DNA of 64,000 nt, taken from NCBI RefSeq assembly GCF_001658025.2, contig NZ_CP014007.2, positions 5,332,001 to 5,396,000 of the forward strand, read 5' to 3'. Below the pieces are notes generated by a model. It saw only the letters and a list, made by a program, of their open reading frames with translations, did no database searches and was not told where the DNA came from. Both the position numbers and the translations under genes were made by a program. The DNA is from Kosakonia oryzae (GTDB taxonomy: Bacteria; Pseudomonadota; Gammaproteobacteria; Enterobacterales; Enterobacteriaceae). Shown here in pieces: positions 19,341-29,403 of the stretch (positions are counted from its first letter, which is position 1; every line of letters starts with the position of its first letter).

Positions 19341-20750
19341 ATGCAACGAGGGATAGTCTGGATCGTTGATGACGATAGCTCCATCCGTTGGGTGCTGGAA
19401 CGCGCGCTCAGCGGGGCAGGCTTGAGTTGTACAACGTTTGAAAGTGCCAATGAAGTGCTTGATGCGCTCACCACCAAAACCCCGGATGTACTGCTTTCCG
19501 ATATTCGTATGCCAGGGATGGATGGACTTGCACTGTTAAAACAGATCAAACAGCGCCATCCAATGCTTCCGGTCATCATTATGACCGCGCATTCCGATCT
19601 GGATGCGGCGGTAAGCGCTTATCAGCAAGGGGCATTTGATTACCTGCCCAAACCTTTTGATATCGATGAAGCCGTCGCGCTGGTTGAACGTGCGATTAGC
19701 CATTATCAGGAACAGCAGCAGCCGCGCAATATACAGGCCAGCGGCCCGACCACCGATATTATCGGCGAAGCGCCGGCGATGCAGGATGTGTTTCGCATTA
19801 TCGGCCGTCTGTCACGCTCGTCGATTAGCGTCCTGATTAACGGTGAATCCGGGACCGGTAAAGAACTGGTGGCGCATGCGTTGCATCGCCATAGTCCGCG
19901 AGTGAAAGCGCCGTTTATCGCCCTGAATATGGCGGCAATTCCCAAAGATCTGATTGAATCAGAACTGTTTGGCCACGAGAAAGGTGCCTTTACCGGTGCG
20001 AATACTATCCGCCAGGGGCGTTTTGAACAGGCTGATGGCGGGACGCTATTTCTCGACGAAATTGGCGACATGCCGCTGGATGTGCAAACCCGTTTGTTGC
20101 GCGTGCTGGCCGACGGCCAGTTCTATCGTGTCGGCGGCTACGCGCCGGTAAAGGTTGATGTGCGCATTATTGCAGCGACGCACCAGAATCTGGAGCTGCG
20201 CGTTCAGGAAGGCAAATTCCGTGAGGATTTGTTCCACCGGCTGAACGTTATTCGCGTCCACTTGCCGCCGCTGCGCGAACGCCGGGAAGACATTCCTCGT
20301 CTTGCGCGTCACTTCTTGCAGGTTGCGGCACGCGAACTGGGTGTCGAAGCCAAGCAGCTGCATCCGGAAACCGAAGCGGCGCTCACGCGTCTGGCCTGGC
20401 CGGGTAACGTACGTCAGCTTGAAAATACCTGTCGCTGGTTAACGGTGATGGCTGCGGGCCAGGAAGTGTTGATCCAGGATCTGCCCAGTGAACTGTTTGA
20501 AACCTCGGTGCCGGACAGCCCGTCGCAGAGTTTGCCTGACAGCTGGGCAACGCTGCTGGCGCAGTGGGCCGATCGGGCATTACGTTCCGGACATCAAAAC
20601 CTGCTTTCTGAAGCGCAACCAGAGATGGAACGGACACTGCTGACCACCGCGCTGCGCCATACTCAGGGGCATAAACAGGAAGCGGCGCGCTTGCTTGGCT
20701 GGGGACGTAATACTCTGACACGCAAGTTGAAAGAGCTGGGGATGGAGTAA
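19341..20750 (+). CDS. glnG: Nitrogen response regulator NtrC, sigma-54 activator
   Basis: 469 aa from ATG 19341; a longer in-frame start inside glnL is rejected because this one matches NtrC length and has AGAGG as ribosome site. Receiver domain 1-120 with Asp54 (LLSDIRMPGMDG). AAA+ domain with Walker A GESGTGKE and the sigma-54 contact loop GAFTGA, C-terminal Fis-type helix-turn-helix (ARLLGWGRNTLTRKLKELG). It binds the sites before glnA and glnL and activates sigma-54 promoters of nitrogen scavenging. Confidence 0.98.
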   Translation: MQRGIVWIVDDDSSIRWVLERALSGAGLSCTTFESANEVLDALTTKTPDVLLSDIRMPGMDGLALLKQIKQRHPMLPVIIMTAHSDLDAAVSAYQQGAFDYLPKPFDIDEAVALVERAISHYQEQQQPRNIQASGPTTDIIGEAPAMQDVFRIIGRLSRSSISVLINGESGTGKELVAHALHRHSPRVKAPFIALNMAAIPKDLIESELFGHEKGAFTGANTIRQGRFEQADGGTLFLDEIGDMPLDVQTRLLRVLADGQFYRVGGYAPVKVDVRIIAATHQNLELRVQEGKFREDLFHRLNVIRVHLPPLRERREDIPRLARHFLQVAARELGVEAKQLHPETEAALTRLAWPGNVRQLENTCRWLTVMAAGQEVLIQDLPSELFETSVPDSPSQSLPDSWATLLAQWADRALRSGHQNLLSEAQPEMERTLLTTALRHTQGHKQEAARLLGWGRNTLTRKLKELGME

Positions 20751-20858
20751 CGTGCGGGTAAAAATGTAAATTATGAATCTCAGCCGCAAATTGACGCTAT
20801 TTTGCGCTTTACTGTTTATCGCAGTGAAGTATGATCTTGCCCGTTCACGGGGGAGTTC

Positions 20859-20984
20859 ATGATGCTGGAATCAATTATCAATGTGGTCAGTGCGGGCGTC
20901 GAAGCTGGCGCATCAGCAAGCCACACACCGCAAACGGCCATCGCGGCTGTTCTTTGCGCCGCGCTGGTTGGGCTGTTTAGTTAG
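20859..20984 (+). CDS. yshB: Small membrane protein YshB
   Basis: 41-codon ORF with double ATG (20859, 20862) and ribosome site GGGGGAG. The protein begins MLESIIN and ends HTPQTAIAAVLCAALVGLFS, matching the E. coli small protein YshB (36 aa, same place between glnG and hemN). This version has a five-residue longer middle (VEAGASA region). One hydrophobic helix at the C-terminus. YshB has been linked to intracellular survival in Salmonella; its molecular role is unclear. Confidence 0.85.
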   Translation: MMLESIINVVSAGVEAGASASHTPQTAIAAVLCAALVGLFS

Positions 20985-21060
20985 TTTCGCTTGCCGCCGC
21001 CGCAAGGTGCTATGCGTTTCAGGCCAGTGGTTTTTTGCCCTGGCCTGATAACGCTTTCAC

Positions 21061-22434
21061 TTAAATTACCCTTGAGAACTGCTGCATACGCGCTTTCTGG
21101 CGCAAATACGCATCAAAGCACATACAAATATTGCGGATCAGCAAACGCCCTTTCGGTGTGACCTGTAGCCCCTGCTCATTCATCTCCACCAGCCCATCGT
21201 TCATCAGCGGCGCTAACAGGCGTAAGTCTTCAGCAAAATAGTCGCGGAAATTAAGATCCCATACGCGTTCCGTCGCACCGAAATCCAGCCGGAAATTACA
21301 AATCAGGCCTTTAATCACATCACGGCGAATACAGTCGTCACGGGTAAGCGCAATACCGCGCCACAACGCATCGCCGCGTTCGTCAACCTGCTGGTAGTAG
21401 AGCTTCAACTCTTTCTGGTTTTGCGCATAGCCGTCGCCGATCATACTGATGGCGGAAACGCCCAGCCCCAGCAAATCACTGTCGCCCTGCGTGGTATAGC
21501 CCTGGAAGTTACGGTGCAAAACGCCGTCGCGCTGGGCAATCGCCAGCTCATCATCCGGGCGGGCGAAGTGATCCATGCCGATAAACTGATAACCGGAGCC
21601 GGTCAGTGAGGCGATGGTTTGTTGCAAAATATCGAGCTTCTGCTGCGCCGAAGGCAGATCGGCGTCTTTGATTTTGCGTTGCGCGGCAAACAGCGTCGGC
21701 AGATGCGCATAGTTGAAGACGCTCAGGCGATCCGGGCTAAGCTCTGCAACACGTTGTAGCGTAAAGGCGAAGCTTTCCGGCGTCTGTTTCGGTAACCCAT
21801 AAATCAGATCGATATTTGTTGAGGTAAAACCAATCTCACGGGCGTGGTTGAGCAACGCAAAGATAAACGCTTCGTCCTGCTCGCGGTTGACCAGCCTTTG
21901 CACCTCTTTGTTGAAATCCTGCACGCCCATACTCAGACGGTTAAAACCTTCCGCACGCAAATGGTCAAGCACGTCGAGTTCGATTTCACGGGGATCGACC
22001 TCAATAGAGATCTCTGCGTCAGTATTGAAATCAAAATGGCTGCGCAGCAGCCCCATCAGGCGGCTGATTTGCGTTTTGTTGAGGTATGTTGGCGTACCGC
22101 CGCCCCAATGCAACTGGCTGACGTGGCGACCGCGAAACAACGGCGCGCGATGGGCAATTTCCTGCTCCAGCGCATCGAGATATTGATCGGCCTTATGCTG
22201 CTGGCGGGTGACGATTTTATTGCAGCCACAGAAGTAGCAAAGTTTGTGGCAAAACGGAATATGCACATACAGCGACAGCGGGCGCTCAGGATAACGCGCA
22301 ACCGCCTGGCGAAAATCCTCTTCGCCGTAAGCGTCTGAAAACTCCAGCGCGGTGGGATAGGACGTGTAGCGCGGCCCGGAATAGTTATATTTCTGGATCA
22401 GGGCCAGATCCCAGTCGATAATTTGCTCTGACAT
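21061..22434 (-). CDS. hemN: Oxygen-independent coproporphyrinogen III dehydrogenase
   Basis: 457 aa radical-SAM enzyme that decarboxylates coproporphyrinogen III to protoporphyrinogen IX without oxygen. The cluster motif CHKLCYFCGC lies at residues 62-71, followed by GGGTPTYLN (SAM-binding side) and the HemN C-terminal domain. Its ribosome site AAGGAG lies within the 57-aa ORF upstream. Convergent with yshB; a GC-rich hairpin (21021-21046) without a T-run separates them. Confidence 0.98.
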   Translation of the reverse strand: MSEQIIDWDLALIQKYNYSGPRYTSYPTALEFSDAYGEEDFRQAVARYPERPLSLYVHIPFCHKLCYFCGCNKIVTRQQHKADQYLDALEQEIAHRAPLFRGRHVSQLHWGGGTPTYLNKTQISRLMGLLRSHFDFNTDAEISIEVDPREIELDVLDHLRAEGFNRLSMGVQDFNKEVQRLVNREQDEAFIFALLNHAREIGFTSTNIDLIYGLPKQTPESFAFTLQRVAELSPDRLSVFNYAHLPTLFAAQRKIKDADLPSAQQKLDILQQTIASLTGSGYQFIGMDHFARPDDELAIAQRDGVLHRNFQGYTTQGDSDLLGLGVSAISMIGDGYAQNQKELKLYYQQVDERGDALWRGIALTRDDCIRRDVIKGLICNFRLDFGATERVWDLNFRDYFAEDLRLLAPLMNDGLVEMNEQGLQVTPKGRLLIRNICMCFDAYLRQKARMQQFSRVI

Positions 22435-22437
22435 TGC

Positions 22438-22611
22438 TTACTCCTTCCGATGACGCCGCTGGCGGTTCCGGCGGCCCGGCCTGACCTCGTTGCGGGTCAT
22501 AAGCCGGTTGCGCAGCCACACTTTGCGCTGCGACAACCGCTGTAGTTTAACGAATAACCACACCAGATAACATATAACCGGAAGGGTTATAAGCAGGACG
22601 GGAAAGCCCAT
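22438..22611 (-). CDS. Unnamed 57-aa protein: one membrane helix with strongly basic tail
   Basis: ORF of 58 codons between yihI and hemN. Residues about 2-22 (MGFPVLLITLPVICYLVWLF) form one hydrophobic helix. The remaining 35 residues contain 14 Arg/Lys and end GRRNRQRRHRKE. The stop TAA lies 3 bp before the hemN ATG, and the last codons form the hemN ribosome site, so the frame is either coupled to hemN or constrained by it. The stop of yihI is 9 bp upstream of its ATG (AGGATCAGTTG region on the plus strand). I do not recognise a named family. Confidence 0.55.
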   Translation of the reverse strand: MGFPVLLITLPVICYLVWLFVKLQRLSQRKVWLRNRLMTRNEVRPGRRNRQRRHRKE

Positions 22612-22620
22612 AGAAAAGGA

Positions 22621-23124
22621 TCAGTTGCCGCCTTTCAGCAGGCGCATCATATCTTCCCGGCCTTCCTCTTCTTCGTCGTCTTCATCATCATCGTAAGAAA
22701 GGCCCAGTTTCTGCATCAACTCATCGATGCGGTCCAGTTTGGCGTCAACCCATGCCTGATCATCAGCGCTCAGGGTTTCACCCTCTTCAAGACGTTCCAG
22801 TAGCGCATCCAGGCGCTCATCCGTTTCCAGCATCTCCAACTCAGCCTGCGGTGAAAGCATAGGTTTCTCGCTCTTAGGTTTGTGCTGCTTGTTGACCGGT
22901 GTGTCGGTGACACCCAGCGGGATCGGTTTTTTGCTGCCAACGCGCGGGTCTTTCTGCAACTTGCCTTTACCGGTGCCAGAAGACTCACCGCCACCGTTCG
23001 CACGGCTGCCAGAGACATTACCGCGATGCTTTTTCTCGCGTTTACGTTCGCGGCCTTCCTGATTCAATTCTTCACGGGTTTTGCGGCGCACTTTGCTGCG
23101 CGGATTGGAGGACGGTTTTTTCAT
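22621..23124 (-). CDS. yihI: Der GTPase-activating protein YihI
   Basis: 167 aa. In E. coli YihI binds the ribosome-assembly GTPase Der (EngA) and stimulates its GTP hydrolysis, acting as a brake on 50S biogenesis in early growth. A basic low-complexity N-terminal half ([20 protein letters not shown]), a conserved middle ([30 protein letters not shown]) and a very acidic tail ([16 protein letters not shown]) are all present. It is transcribed downstream of CsrC in the hemN direction. Confidence 0.95.
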   Translation of the reverse strand: MKKPSSNPRSKVRRKTREELNQEGRERKREKKHRGNVSGSRANGGGESSGTGKGKLQKDPRVGSKKPIPLGVTDTPVNKQHKPKSEKPMLSPQAELEMLETDERLDALLERLEEGETLSADDQAWVDAKLDRIDELMQKLGLSYDDDEDDEEEEGREDMMRLLKGGN

Positions 23125-23191
23125 AATAGTCGTCTTAAGTCGTTTTCTTCAGTATAGAATTGCGGCGGAATCTAGCAGAAAGCAAGCAAAG

Positions 23192-23452
23192 AAAAAAGGC
23201 GACAGTGTAAACCGTCGCCTTTTTTCTTGACCTTCAACCCGAAGCCGGGTTTTACGTTCCCTGTTTGCTGTCAACTGCCCTGTCTATCCCTTAGCTAAGA
23301 ACGTTCCCTGTTGAGGTCCCTTTCCTTGCAAACATCTCCTGACGTTATCCTGTGGTCTTCGCCTCCTGGCGCTCCCGACCCCTCGTTCCTTGAGTCTTCC
23401 TTCCCTTTCAGGCCTCCTGCCTTGTGAGGGTTACTTTAACCTTCTGAGCTAA
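23192..23452 (-). ncRNA. csrC: CsrC small RNA (CsrA antagonist)
   Basis: On the minus strand this 260-nt stretch carries 13 GGA trinucleotides, many in AGGA or GGGA form between short stems, the mark of a CsrA-sequestering RNA. It includes GGAGCGCCAGGAGGCGAAGA, as in E. coli CsrC. It ends in a perfect terminator (GGCGAC...GTCGCC, T6) also as in E. coli. Position between engB and yihI is conserved. The 5' end is estimated. An inverted repeat TGAAAC-GCTA-GTTTCA (23475-23490) lies just upstream. Confidence 0.92.
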
Positions 23453-23704
23453 ACAGACAAGCATTAACAGGACTTGAAACGCTAGTTTCAGACTATTCTT
23501 CAACCATAAGTTATTGATTAAAATATTCTTATCCATTTATCAACCTGAAATTTCTCTGAAAGTTCGCATAGCAGGAAGGGCCAATATCTTACAAATGGCG
23601 CGGTAATGGCTTACGGCTGCCGGACAGGTTTCTGGCGAGAAAAACAGCCTTTTGTTCCGGTTCAGGTATAATCGCCGCATGCTTTGATGATGGAGACGAC
23701 CGTT

Positions 23705-24331
23705 TTGACAAACCTGAATTACCAAAAGACGCATTTTGTCACCAGTGCGCCTGATATTCGCCACTTGCCTGCCGATACCGGCGTTGAAGTGGCTTTTGCC
23801 GGCCGTTCCAATGCAGGTAAATCGAGCGCGCTTAACACATTAACTCAACAGAAAAACCTGGCGCGCACCTCAAAAACCCCTGGCCGTACGCAACTGATTA
23901 ACCTCTTTGAAGTTGCCGAGGGCAAACGCCTCGTCGATTTGCCGGGTTACGGCTACGCCGAAGTGCCGGAAGAGATGAAGCTCAAATGGCAACGCTCATT
24001 GGGGGAATATCTGGAAAAACGCCAGTGCTTGCAGGGGCTGGTGGTGCTGATGGACATTCGCCATCCATTAAAAGATCTCGATCAGCAGATGATCTCATGG
24101 GCAGTAGAGAGCAACTTGCAGGTTCTCGTGCTGCTGACCAAAGCAGACAAACTGGCCAGCGGCGCACGTAAAACGCAGCTTAATATGGTACGGGAAGCGG
24201 TGCTGGCTTTTAACGGTGAAGTGCAGGTTGAAGCATTCTCTTCACTGAAAAAACAGGGCGTGGATAAATTGCGTGAAAAACTGGACGGCTGGTTCAGTTC
24301 CCTGCCGCCGGTTGAAGAAACCGACGCATAA
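23705..24331 (+). CDS. engB: Ribosome biogenesis GTP-binding protein EngB (YihA)
   Basis: 208 aa from TTG at 23705, chosen because the product then starts MTNLNYQ as in E. coli and GGAG stands 9 bp upstream; in-frame ATGs at 23684-23690 would add seven residues. TRAFAC GTPase with G1 [11 protein letters not shown]3 DLPGYG and G4 TKADK. Essential for 50S assembly and linked to cell division in E. coli. Divergent from CsrC and convergent with Spot 42. Confidence 0.95.
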   Translation: MTNLNYQKTHFVTSAPDIRHLPADTGVEVAFAGRSNAGKSSALNTLTQQKNLARTSKTPGRTQLINLFEVAEGKRLVDLPGYGYAEVPEEMKLKWQRSLGEYLEKRQCLQGLVVLMDIRHPLKDLDQQMISWAVESNLQVLVLLTKADKLASGARKTQLNMVREAVLAFNGEVQVEAFSSLKKQGVDKLREKLDGWFSSLPPVEETDA

Positions 24332-24371
24332 TTCTCAGGTGCGGCGTCCGCCGCGCTTTTTCTTTCGCACA

Positions 24372-24480
24372 ATAAAAAACGCCCCAGTCATTACTGACTG
24401 GGGCGGCTAAATATTCAGCCAAATCCGATTACGTGAAGTAAAAGGTCTGAAAGATAGAACATCTTACCTCTGTACCCTAC
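24372..24480 (-). ncRNA. spf: Spot 42 small RNA
   Basis: 109 nt on the minus strand, nearly identical to E. coli Spot 42: 5' end GTAGGGTACAGAGGTAAGAT, and the terminator GCCCCAGTCAGTAATGACTGGGGC with T6. Hfq-dependent RNA repressed by CRP-cAMP that represses secondary-carbon genes (galK, others) when glucose is present. Located between polA and engB as in E. coli. It encodes the 15-aa SpfP. Confidence 0.97.
24415..24462 (-). CDS. spfP: SpfP, 15-aa protein encoded within Spot 42
   Basis: Open frame ATG...TGA inside Spot 42 encoding MFYLSDLLLHVIGFG, preceded by GAGGTAAG as ribosome site. E. coli SpfP has the same length and place and helps block galactose use alongside the base-pairing function. 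Full preservation of the frame supports a dual-function RNA here too. Confidence 0.8.
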   Translation of the reverse strand: MFYLSDLLLHVIGFG

Positions 24481-24628
24481 GCAAATAACTTTACTCCCTT
24501 TTTGGATCCGGACAAAGCACTTTTTGTAATTTCTTTTCAATTTTTACATATGGAATTCTAATGATTGTCACAAAACTGTCGGCGATATGTTGCTTACTTA
24601 CAGAAAAAGCGCCTTATTCACCGAACGC

Positions 24629-27415
24629 TTAGTGCGCTTGATCCCAGTTTTGCCCGCTCCCCACTTCCACCAGCAAAGGCACATCAAGCGTGGTGCTGCT
24701 TTCCATTAATTCATGGATCTTTTTCGACACGGCATCAACGTCATCTTTATGCACTTCGAACACCAGTTCATCGTGCACCTGCATGATCATACGCACGCGA
24801 GGTTTTTCGCTTTGCAGCCAGCCATCCACGGCAATCATTGCCCGTTTGATGATATCGGCCGCCGTACCCTGCATCGGTGCGTTGATTGCTGCACGCTCCG
24901 CCCCTGCACGTCGGGCGGCATTGCTTGATTTGATGTCCGGCAAATAGAGACGACGGCCCTCCAGCGTTTCCACATAACCGCGATCTTTCGCCTGCGCCCG
25001 TGTGCGCTCCATATACTCCAGTACGCCAGGGTAACGCTCAAAGTAAAGATCCATATACTTCTGCGACTCTTTGCGCGGAATATTAAGCTGTCGGGACAAA
25101 CCAAAGGCACTCATTCCGTAGATCAAACCAAAGTTGATCGCTTTCGCACTGCGACGCTGTTCATTGCTTACGCTTTCCAGCGGCAAACCGAAGACTTCGG
25201 CGGCGGTCGCCCGGTGAATATCTTTACCTTCAGCAAAGGCTGACAGCAGGCCTTTATCGCGCGACAAATGCGCCATAATACGCAGTTCAATTTGCGAGTA
25301 GTCTGCCGAGACAATCACATAATCTTTCGGCGCAATAAACGCCTGGCGAATGCGTCGCCCTTCATCATTGCGCACCGGAATGTTTTGCAGGTTTGGATCG
25401 GTAGATGACAAACGCCCGGTTGCCGTTACCGCCTGGTGATACGAGGTGTGTACACGGCCGGTTTTTGGATTAATCATCAGCGGCAGCTTGTCGGTGTAGG
25501 TTGATTTGAGCTTGGCCAACCCACGGTATTCCAGAATGACTTTCGGCAACGGATAATCAAGCGCCAGCTCTTCCAGCACCTCTTCTGACGTTGAAGGCGC
25601 GCCGCCCGGCGTTTTCTTCAGCGGTTTAATCCCCTGTTTTTCAAACAGAATGGTTTGCAACTGCTTGGTTGATGAGAGGTTAAATGGCTCACCTGCAATG
25701 TCGTGCGCTTTTTTCTCCAGCTCAGCCAGGCGCAATGTCAGCTCTTCGGAATGCTTATGCAGCACCGCAGGATCAATATTGACGCCGTTACGTTCAATGC
25801 GCGAGAGCACTGGCACCAGCGGCATTTCGATATTCTGGAATACATTCAGCGGCCCGGCATTTTTTTGCAACTCCGGCCACATCTTAAGATGCAGTTGCAG
25901 CGTGACATCAGCATCTTCCGCCGCGTAGCGCCCCGCCTGTTCCAGAGCGATTTGGTTAAAAGTAAGCTGGTTTTTGCCCTTGCCGGCAATCTCTTCAAAA
26001 GTGATGGTCTTATGCTGCAACCAGCGTTCAGACAGGCTGTCCATATCGTGGCGGCCGACAACGCTATCCAACGTGTAGGATTCGAGCATGGTGTCGAACA
26101 CGATACCGCGTAGCTCAATGCCGTAGTTTTCCAGCACACCGCGATCGTATTTCAGGTTTTGCCCTACTTTGCGGGCATTCTCATCTTCCAGCAGCGGTTT
26201 AAGCAGTTCTAACACGCGATCGCGGTCGATTTGGTCAGGCGCATCAAGATAATCATGCGCGACCGGCACATAAGCGGCGACGCCTGGTTCAATCGCAAAG
26301 GAGAGGCCAACCAGATTAGCACTGATATTATCGAGGCTGTCCGTTTCGGTATCAAAGGCAAACAGCGGCGCGCTCTTCAGTTTCGCGATCCACTGTTGCA
26401 ACGTCTCTTCGTCAAGAATAGTGACGTATTGTTCCGCAGAGAGTGTGGCGGCCGGCATATCAGCTTCCGCTTCCACCACAATGGTTTCCTGCGGTTTCGC
26501 CGCAGGTTTCGCGCTTTTCGCTTGCAACCATTTACCGGCTTCGACGTCTGTTATCCAGCGTTTGAATTCATATTGCTTAAACAACCCAAGCAGTTCCTGA
26601 ACCGCAGGTTGCTGCACTTCCAGTTGCTCACACGTCAGTTCCAGTTGGACATCGGTTTTGATGGTCGCCAGTTGATAAGAGAGGTACGCCACCTCTTTAT
26701 TCTGCTCCAGCTTCGCGGCCATGTTTTTTGCACCACGGAAGGTCAGTCCGGCAATTTTATCTGATTCAGCATACAGCGTATCCAGACCACCCAGCCCTTG
26801 TAGCAGCGCCTGCGCGGTTTTCTCACCCACGCCAGGAACGCCCGGAATGTTATCGGAGGAGTCGCCCATCAGCGCCAGGAAATCGATGATCAGTTCAGGC
26901 GGTACACCGTATTTAGTGACAACCTCATCCGGGCCGAGAATGGTGTTGGTCATAGTATTGATCAACGTGATACCCGGCGTTACCAGTTGCGCCATATCCT
27001 TATCACCGGTACTGATCAGCACCGGGCGTCCCATTTTCTCGGCTTCTCGCGCCAGCGTGCCGATCACATCATCCGCTTCCACGCCAGAAACCGCCAATAA
27101 CGGCAGGCCCATCGCTTTAACCATGGCGTGCAGCGGTTCTATTTGCGCACGCAGATCGTCTGGCATCGGAGGACGATGAGATTTGTAATGCTCAAACAGC
27201 TCATCACGGAAGGTTTTTCCTTTCGCATCAAACACCACGGCGGCATGGGTCGGCTGATATTGCAGGATCAGGCTACGCAGCATATTCAGCACGCCGTACA
27301 TGGCACCGGTGGGTTCTCCGGCGCTGTTGGTTAGCGGCGGGAACGCATGATATGCGCGATAGAGGTAAGATGAACCGTCAACAAGGATAAGGGGATTTTC
27401 TGGGATCTGAACCAT
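24629..27415 (-). CDS. polA: DNA polymerase I
   Basis: 928 aa, the E. coli length. 5' nuclease domain about 1-323 ([23 protein letters not shown]), 3'-5' exonuclease domain with [11 protein letters not shown] (Asp355, Glu357), and polymerase domain with motif [15 protein letters not shown], motif [15 protein letters not shown] and motif [10 protein letters not shown]. Functions in Okazaki fragment maturation and excision repair. A DnaA-box sequence lies about 125 bp upstream of the start. Confidence 0.99.
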   Translation of the reverse strand: MVQIPENPLILVDGSSYLYRAYHAFPPLTNSAGEPTGAMYGVLNMLRSLILQYQPTHAAVVFDAKGKTFRDELFEHYKSHRPPMPDDLRAQIEPLHAMVKAMGLPLLAVSGVEADDVIGTLAREAEKMGRPVLISTGDKDMAQLVTPGITLINTMTNTILGPDEVVTKYGVPPELIIDFLALMGDSSDNIPGVPGVGEKTAQALLQGLGGLDTLYAESDKIAGLTFRGAKNMAAKLEQNKEVAYLSYQLATIKTDVQLELTCEQLEVQQPAVQELLGLFKQYEFKRWITDVEAGKWLQAKSAKPAAKPQETIVVEAEADMPAATLSAEQYVTILDEETLQQWIAKLKSAPLFAFDTETDSLDNISANLVGLSFAIEPGVAAYVPVAHDYLDAPDQIDRDRVLELLKPLLEDENARKVGQNLKYDRGVLENYGIELRGIVFDTMLESYTLDSVVGRHDMDSLSERWLQHKTITFEEIAGKGKNQLTFNQIALEQAGRYAAEDADVTLQLHLKMWPELQKNAGPLNVFQNIEMPLVPVLSRIERNGVNIDPAVLHKHSEELTLRLAELEKKAHDIAGEPFNLSSTKQLQTILFEKQGIKPLKKTPGGAPSTSEEVLEELALDYPLPKVILEYRGLAKLKSTYTDKLPLMINPKTGRVHTSYHQAVTATGRLSSTDPNLQNIPVRNDEGRRIRQAFIAPKDYVIVSADYSQIELRIMAHLSRDKGLLSAFAEGKDIHRATAAEVFGLPLESVSNEQRRSAKAINFGLIYGMSAFGLSRQLNIPRKESQKYMDLYFERYPGVLEYMERTRAQAKDRGYVETLEGRRLYLPDIKSSNAARRAGAERAAINAPMQGTAADIIKRAMIAVDGWLQSEKPRVRMIMQVHDELVFEVHKDDVDAVSKKIHELMESSTTLDVPLLVEVGSGQNWDQAH

Positions 27416-27804
27416 GATGTCCGTGCCTGTTTATCAATTTATAGCTAAAGGATGCCACAGACAGGGAGAAAACATGAGTTTTTCACGGTATTTGCCGGAA
27501 AAGATTTCGCGATCGTCGGGATCGCTCGCACAATAAACCTGTGGATAAGTTTGTGAATAATTTCTGTCCGGCTGGATTTTTGTGCCCTTCTGGCGATCGT
27601 AAAAAAACACAATCACTTTATATTTAATTAGTTACGCAAAGATAAAAGATCATTATTGCCTTTTGATGGCAATTTACTCTATGTGGATATAAGAAAAGTC
27701 AATCGGCATTCTCTATTCCAGAGGCACCGGGTATTACCAGCAAGGTTTAAGCATTCCTGCACTGGGTTTTCTGCTAAAATCAGCGCCTTACTCTTCTTTA
27801 TTAT
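27416..27804. promoter_or_regulatory. polA-yihG intergenic region with a consensus DnaA box
   Basis: 389 bp without a convincing gene, AT-rich on the yihG side. Contains TGTGGATAA at 27540-27548, a perfect R-type DnaA box, in the presumed polA promoter region. No promoter could be assigned with confidence. Confidence 0.45.
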
Positions 27805-28749
27805 GTGCCTTTAGTAGCTAACTTTCTGAATACTTTAACTATGTCGAGATTGCTTGCAGTATTTACTCTGTTTATGAGTGTCCTGCTTACCATACTGGTT
27901 ACTATTTTTTGCTCCGTGCCAATTATTGTCGCGGGCTTACTCAAGCTGCTGCTTCCAGTGCCTGTCTTGTGGAGAGCAATCTCAGCCTTCTGTAATTTCA
28001 TGATGTATTGCTGGTGTGCAGGCCTCTCATGGCTGCTGCATCTCAACCCGCATTTAAAATGGGATGTTGAAGGGCTGGAAGGACTGAATAAAAAGAACTG
28101 GTATTTGCTGATCTGCAATCACCATAGCTGGGCAGATATCGTGGTGTTATGCGTGCTGTTTCGCAAACATATCCCGATGAATAAATATTTCCTTAAGCAA
28201 CAACTCGCCTGGGTACCCTTTATCGGGCTCGCCTGCTGGGCGCTGGATATGCCATTTATGCGCCGCTACTCCAGAAGCTATCTGCTCCGTCACCCGGAGC
28301 GCCGCGGCAAAGATGTGGAAACCACACGGCGCTCGTGTGAGAAGTTTCGCCATCATCCCACAACGATTGTGAATTTCGTGGAAGGCTCGCGCTTTACCGA
28401 GGAAAAGCGTCGGCAGACACGTTCCCCCTTCAAAAATCTATTGCCACCAAAAGCGGCCGGTATTGCCATGGCGCTGAATGTGCTGGGAGAACAGTTTGAT
28501 AAGCTACTGGATGTTACTTTGTGCTACCCGGAAAATGATAAGACGCCTTTCTTTGATATGCTCAGCGGCAAGCTGACACGCATTGTCGTACGTATTAATT
28601 TGCTGCCGGTGAATGAAGAACTGCATGGCGATTACGTCAACGACAAGAATTTTAAACGCGGTTTTCAGCAATGGCTGAATAAATTATGGTCCGGCAAAGA
28701 TGAACATATCGACGCGATAAAAGCGCAATATAAAAACGCCGGTCATTGA
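27805..28749 (+). CDS. yihG: Lysophosphatidic acid acyltransferase family protein YihG
   Basis: 314 aa if GTG 27805 is the start; ATG at 27841 gives 302 aa. Residues after the GTG ([15 protein letters not shown]) still align with the E. coli N-terminus, which favours the longer form. Membrane-bound PlsC-type acyltransferase with an N-terminal hydrophobic helix, catalytic NHHSWADI (HX4D) near residue 97 and VEGSRFT near 192. Adds acyl chains to lysophosphatidic acid. The stop codon lies inside the terminator hairpin shared with dsbA. Confidence 0.92.
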   Translation: MPLVANFLNTLTMSRLLAVFTLFMSVLLTILVTIFCSVPIIVAGLLKLLLPVPVLWRAISAFCNFMMYCWCAGLSWLLHLNPHLKWDVEGLEGLNKKNWYLLICNHHSWADIVVLCVLFRKHIPMNKYFLKQQLAWVPFIGLACWALDMPFMRRYSRSYLLRHPERRGKDVETTRRSCEKFRHHPTTIVNFVEGSRFTEEKRRQTRSPFKNLLPPKAAGIAMALNVLGEQFDKLLDVTLCYPENDKTPFFDMLSGKLTRIVVRINLLPVNEELHGDYVNDKNFKRGFQQWLNKLWSGKDEHIDAIKAQYKNAGH

Positions 28750-28765
28750 CCGGCGTTATTTTTTT
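28730..28765. terminator. Bidirectional terminator between yihG and dsbA
   Basis: Perfect 23-bp palindrome AACGCCGGTCA-T-TGACCGGCGTT (28735-28757), followed by T-run on the plus strand and preceded by A5 on the left, so it can stop transcripts from both convergent genes. It contains the yihG stop codon. Confidence 0.92.
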
Positions 28766-29387
28766 ACTTCTTCTCTACCAGATATTTTACTGTATCTGCG
28801 TAGTCTTTCACGAAAGCATCCAGGCTACTGCCGTCCATACCCTGCTGGTTAACCTGGTATTTACCGTTAACGAACATGGCAGGAACGCCCTGCAATTGAA
28901 GGTCAGCAGCCGCTTTTTCCTGCTGTGCAACCAGTGATTTCACCACGAAGCTGTTCCACGCCGCATCATACTCTTCGCCTTTTACGCCAGCGCTGATGAA
29001 GACATCGCGGATATCGGCAACGGACTGGACAGTCTGAGTTTTTTGCACCGCTTCAAACATGGGGGAAGTAATTTTATCTTCCACGCCAAGCGCCATTGCA
29101 ACCGCCCAGGCCTGGGTCATTTCTTTACCCAGCGGCCCCAGAAATTCAACATGGTACTTGGTCATTTTGGTGCCCTGTGGCAGCTTTTCTTTCACAGCGC
29201 TGGCAACGTGCCATACCTGTTCAAAGTCATAGCAATGCGGGCAATAGAACGAAAAGAACTCAAGGACCTGCGGCTCCCCTGCCACTGGCTTATCAAGCGT
29301 AATAAACTGCTTACCATCAGTGGGTTGAGCAGCTGCGGCGCTAAAAGCCAGAATCATTCCTGCCAGCGCCAAAAAGATCTTCTTCAT
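28764..29387 (-). CDS. dsbA: Periplasmic thiol:disulfide oxidoreductase DsbA
   Basis: 207 aa with signal peptide (about 1-20, ...FSAAAA). The thioredoxin-fold active site is Cys49-Pro-His-Cys52 (FYCPHCYDF) and the cis-Pro loop is GVPAMF. Introduces disulfides into exported proteins and is reoxidised by DsbB. It lies 16 bp after srkA, forming the Cpx-linked srkA-dsbA unit known from E. coli. E. coli has yihF between dsbA and yihG; here they are convergent with only 14 bp between. Confidence 0.98.
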   Translation of the reverse strand: MKKIFLALAGMILAFSAAAAQPTDGKQFITLDKPVAGEPQVLEFFSFYCPHCYDFEQVWHVASAVKEKLPQGTKMTKYHVEFLGPLGKEMTQAWAVAMALGVEDKITSPMFEAVQKTQTVQSVADIRDVFISAGVKGEEYDAAWNSFVVKSLVAQQEKAAADLQLQGVPAMFVNGKYQVNQQGMDGSSLDAFVKDYADTVKYLVEKK

Positions 29388-29403
29388 GGTTAATTCTCTC
29401 CAT

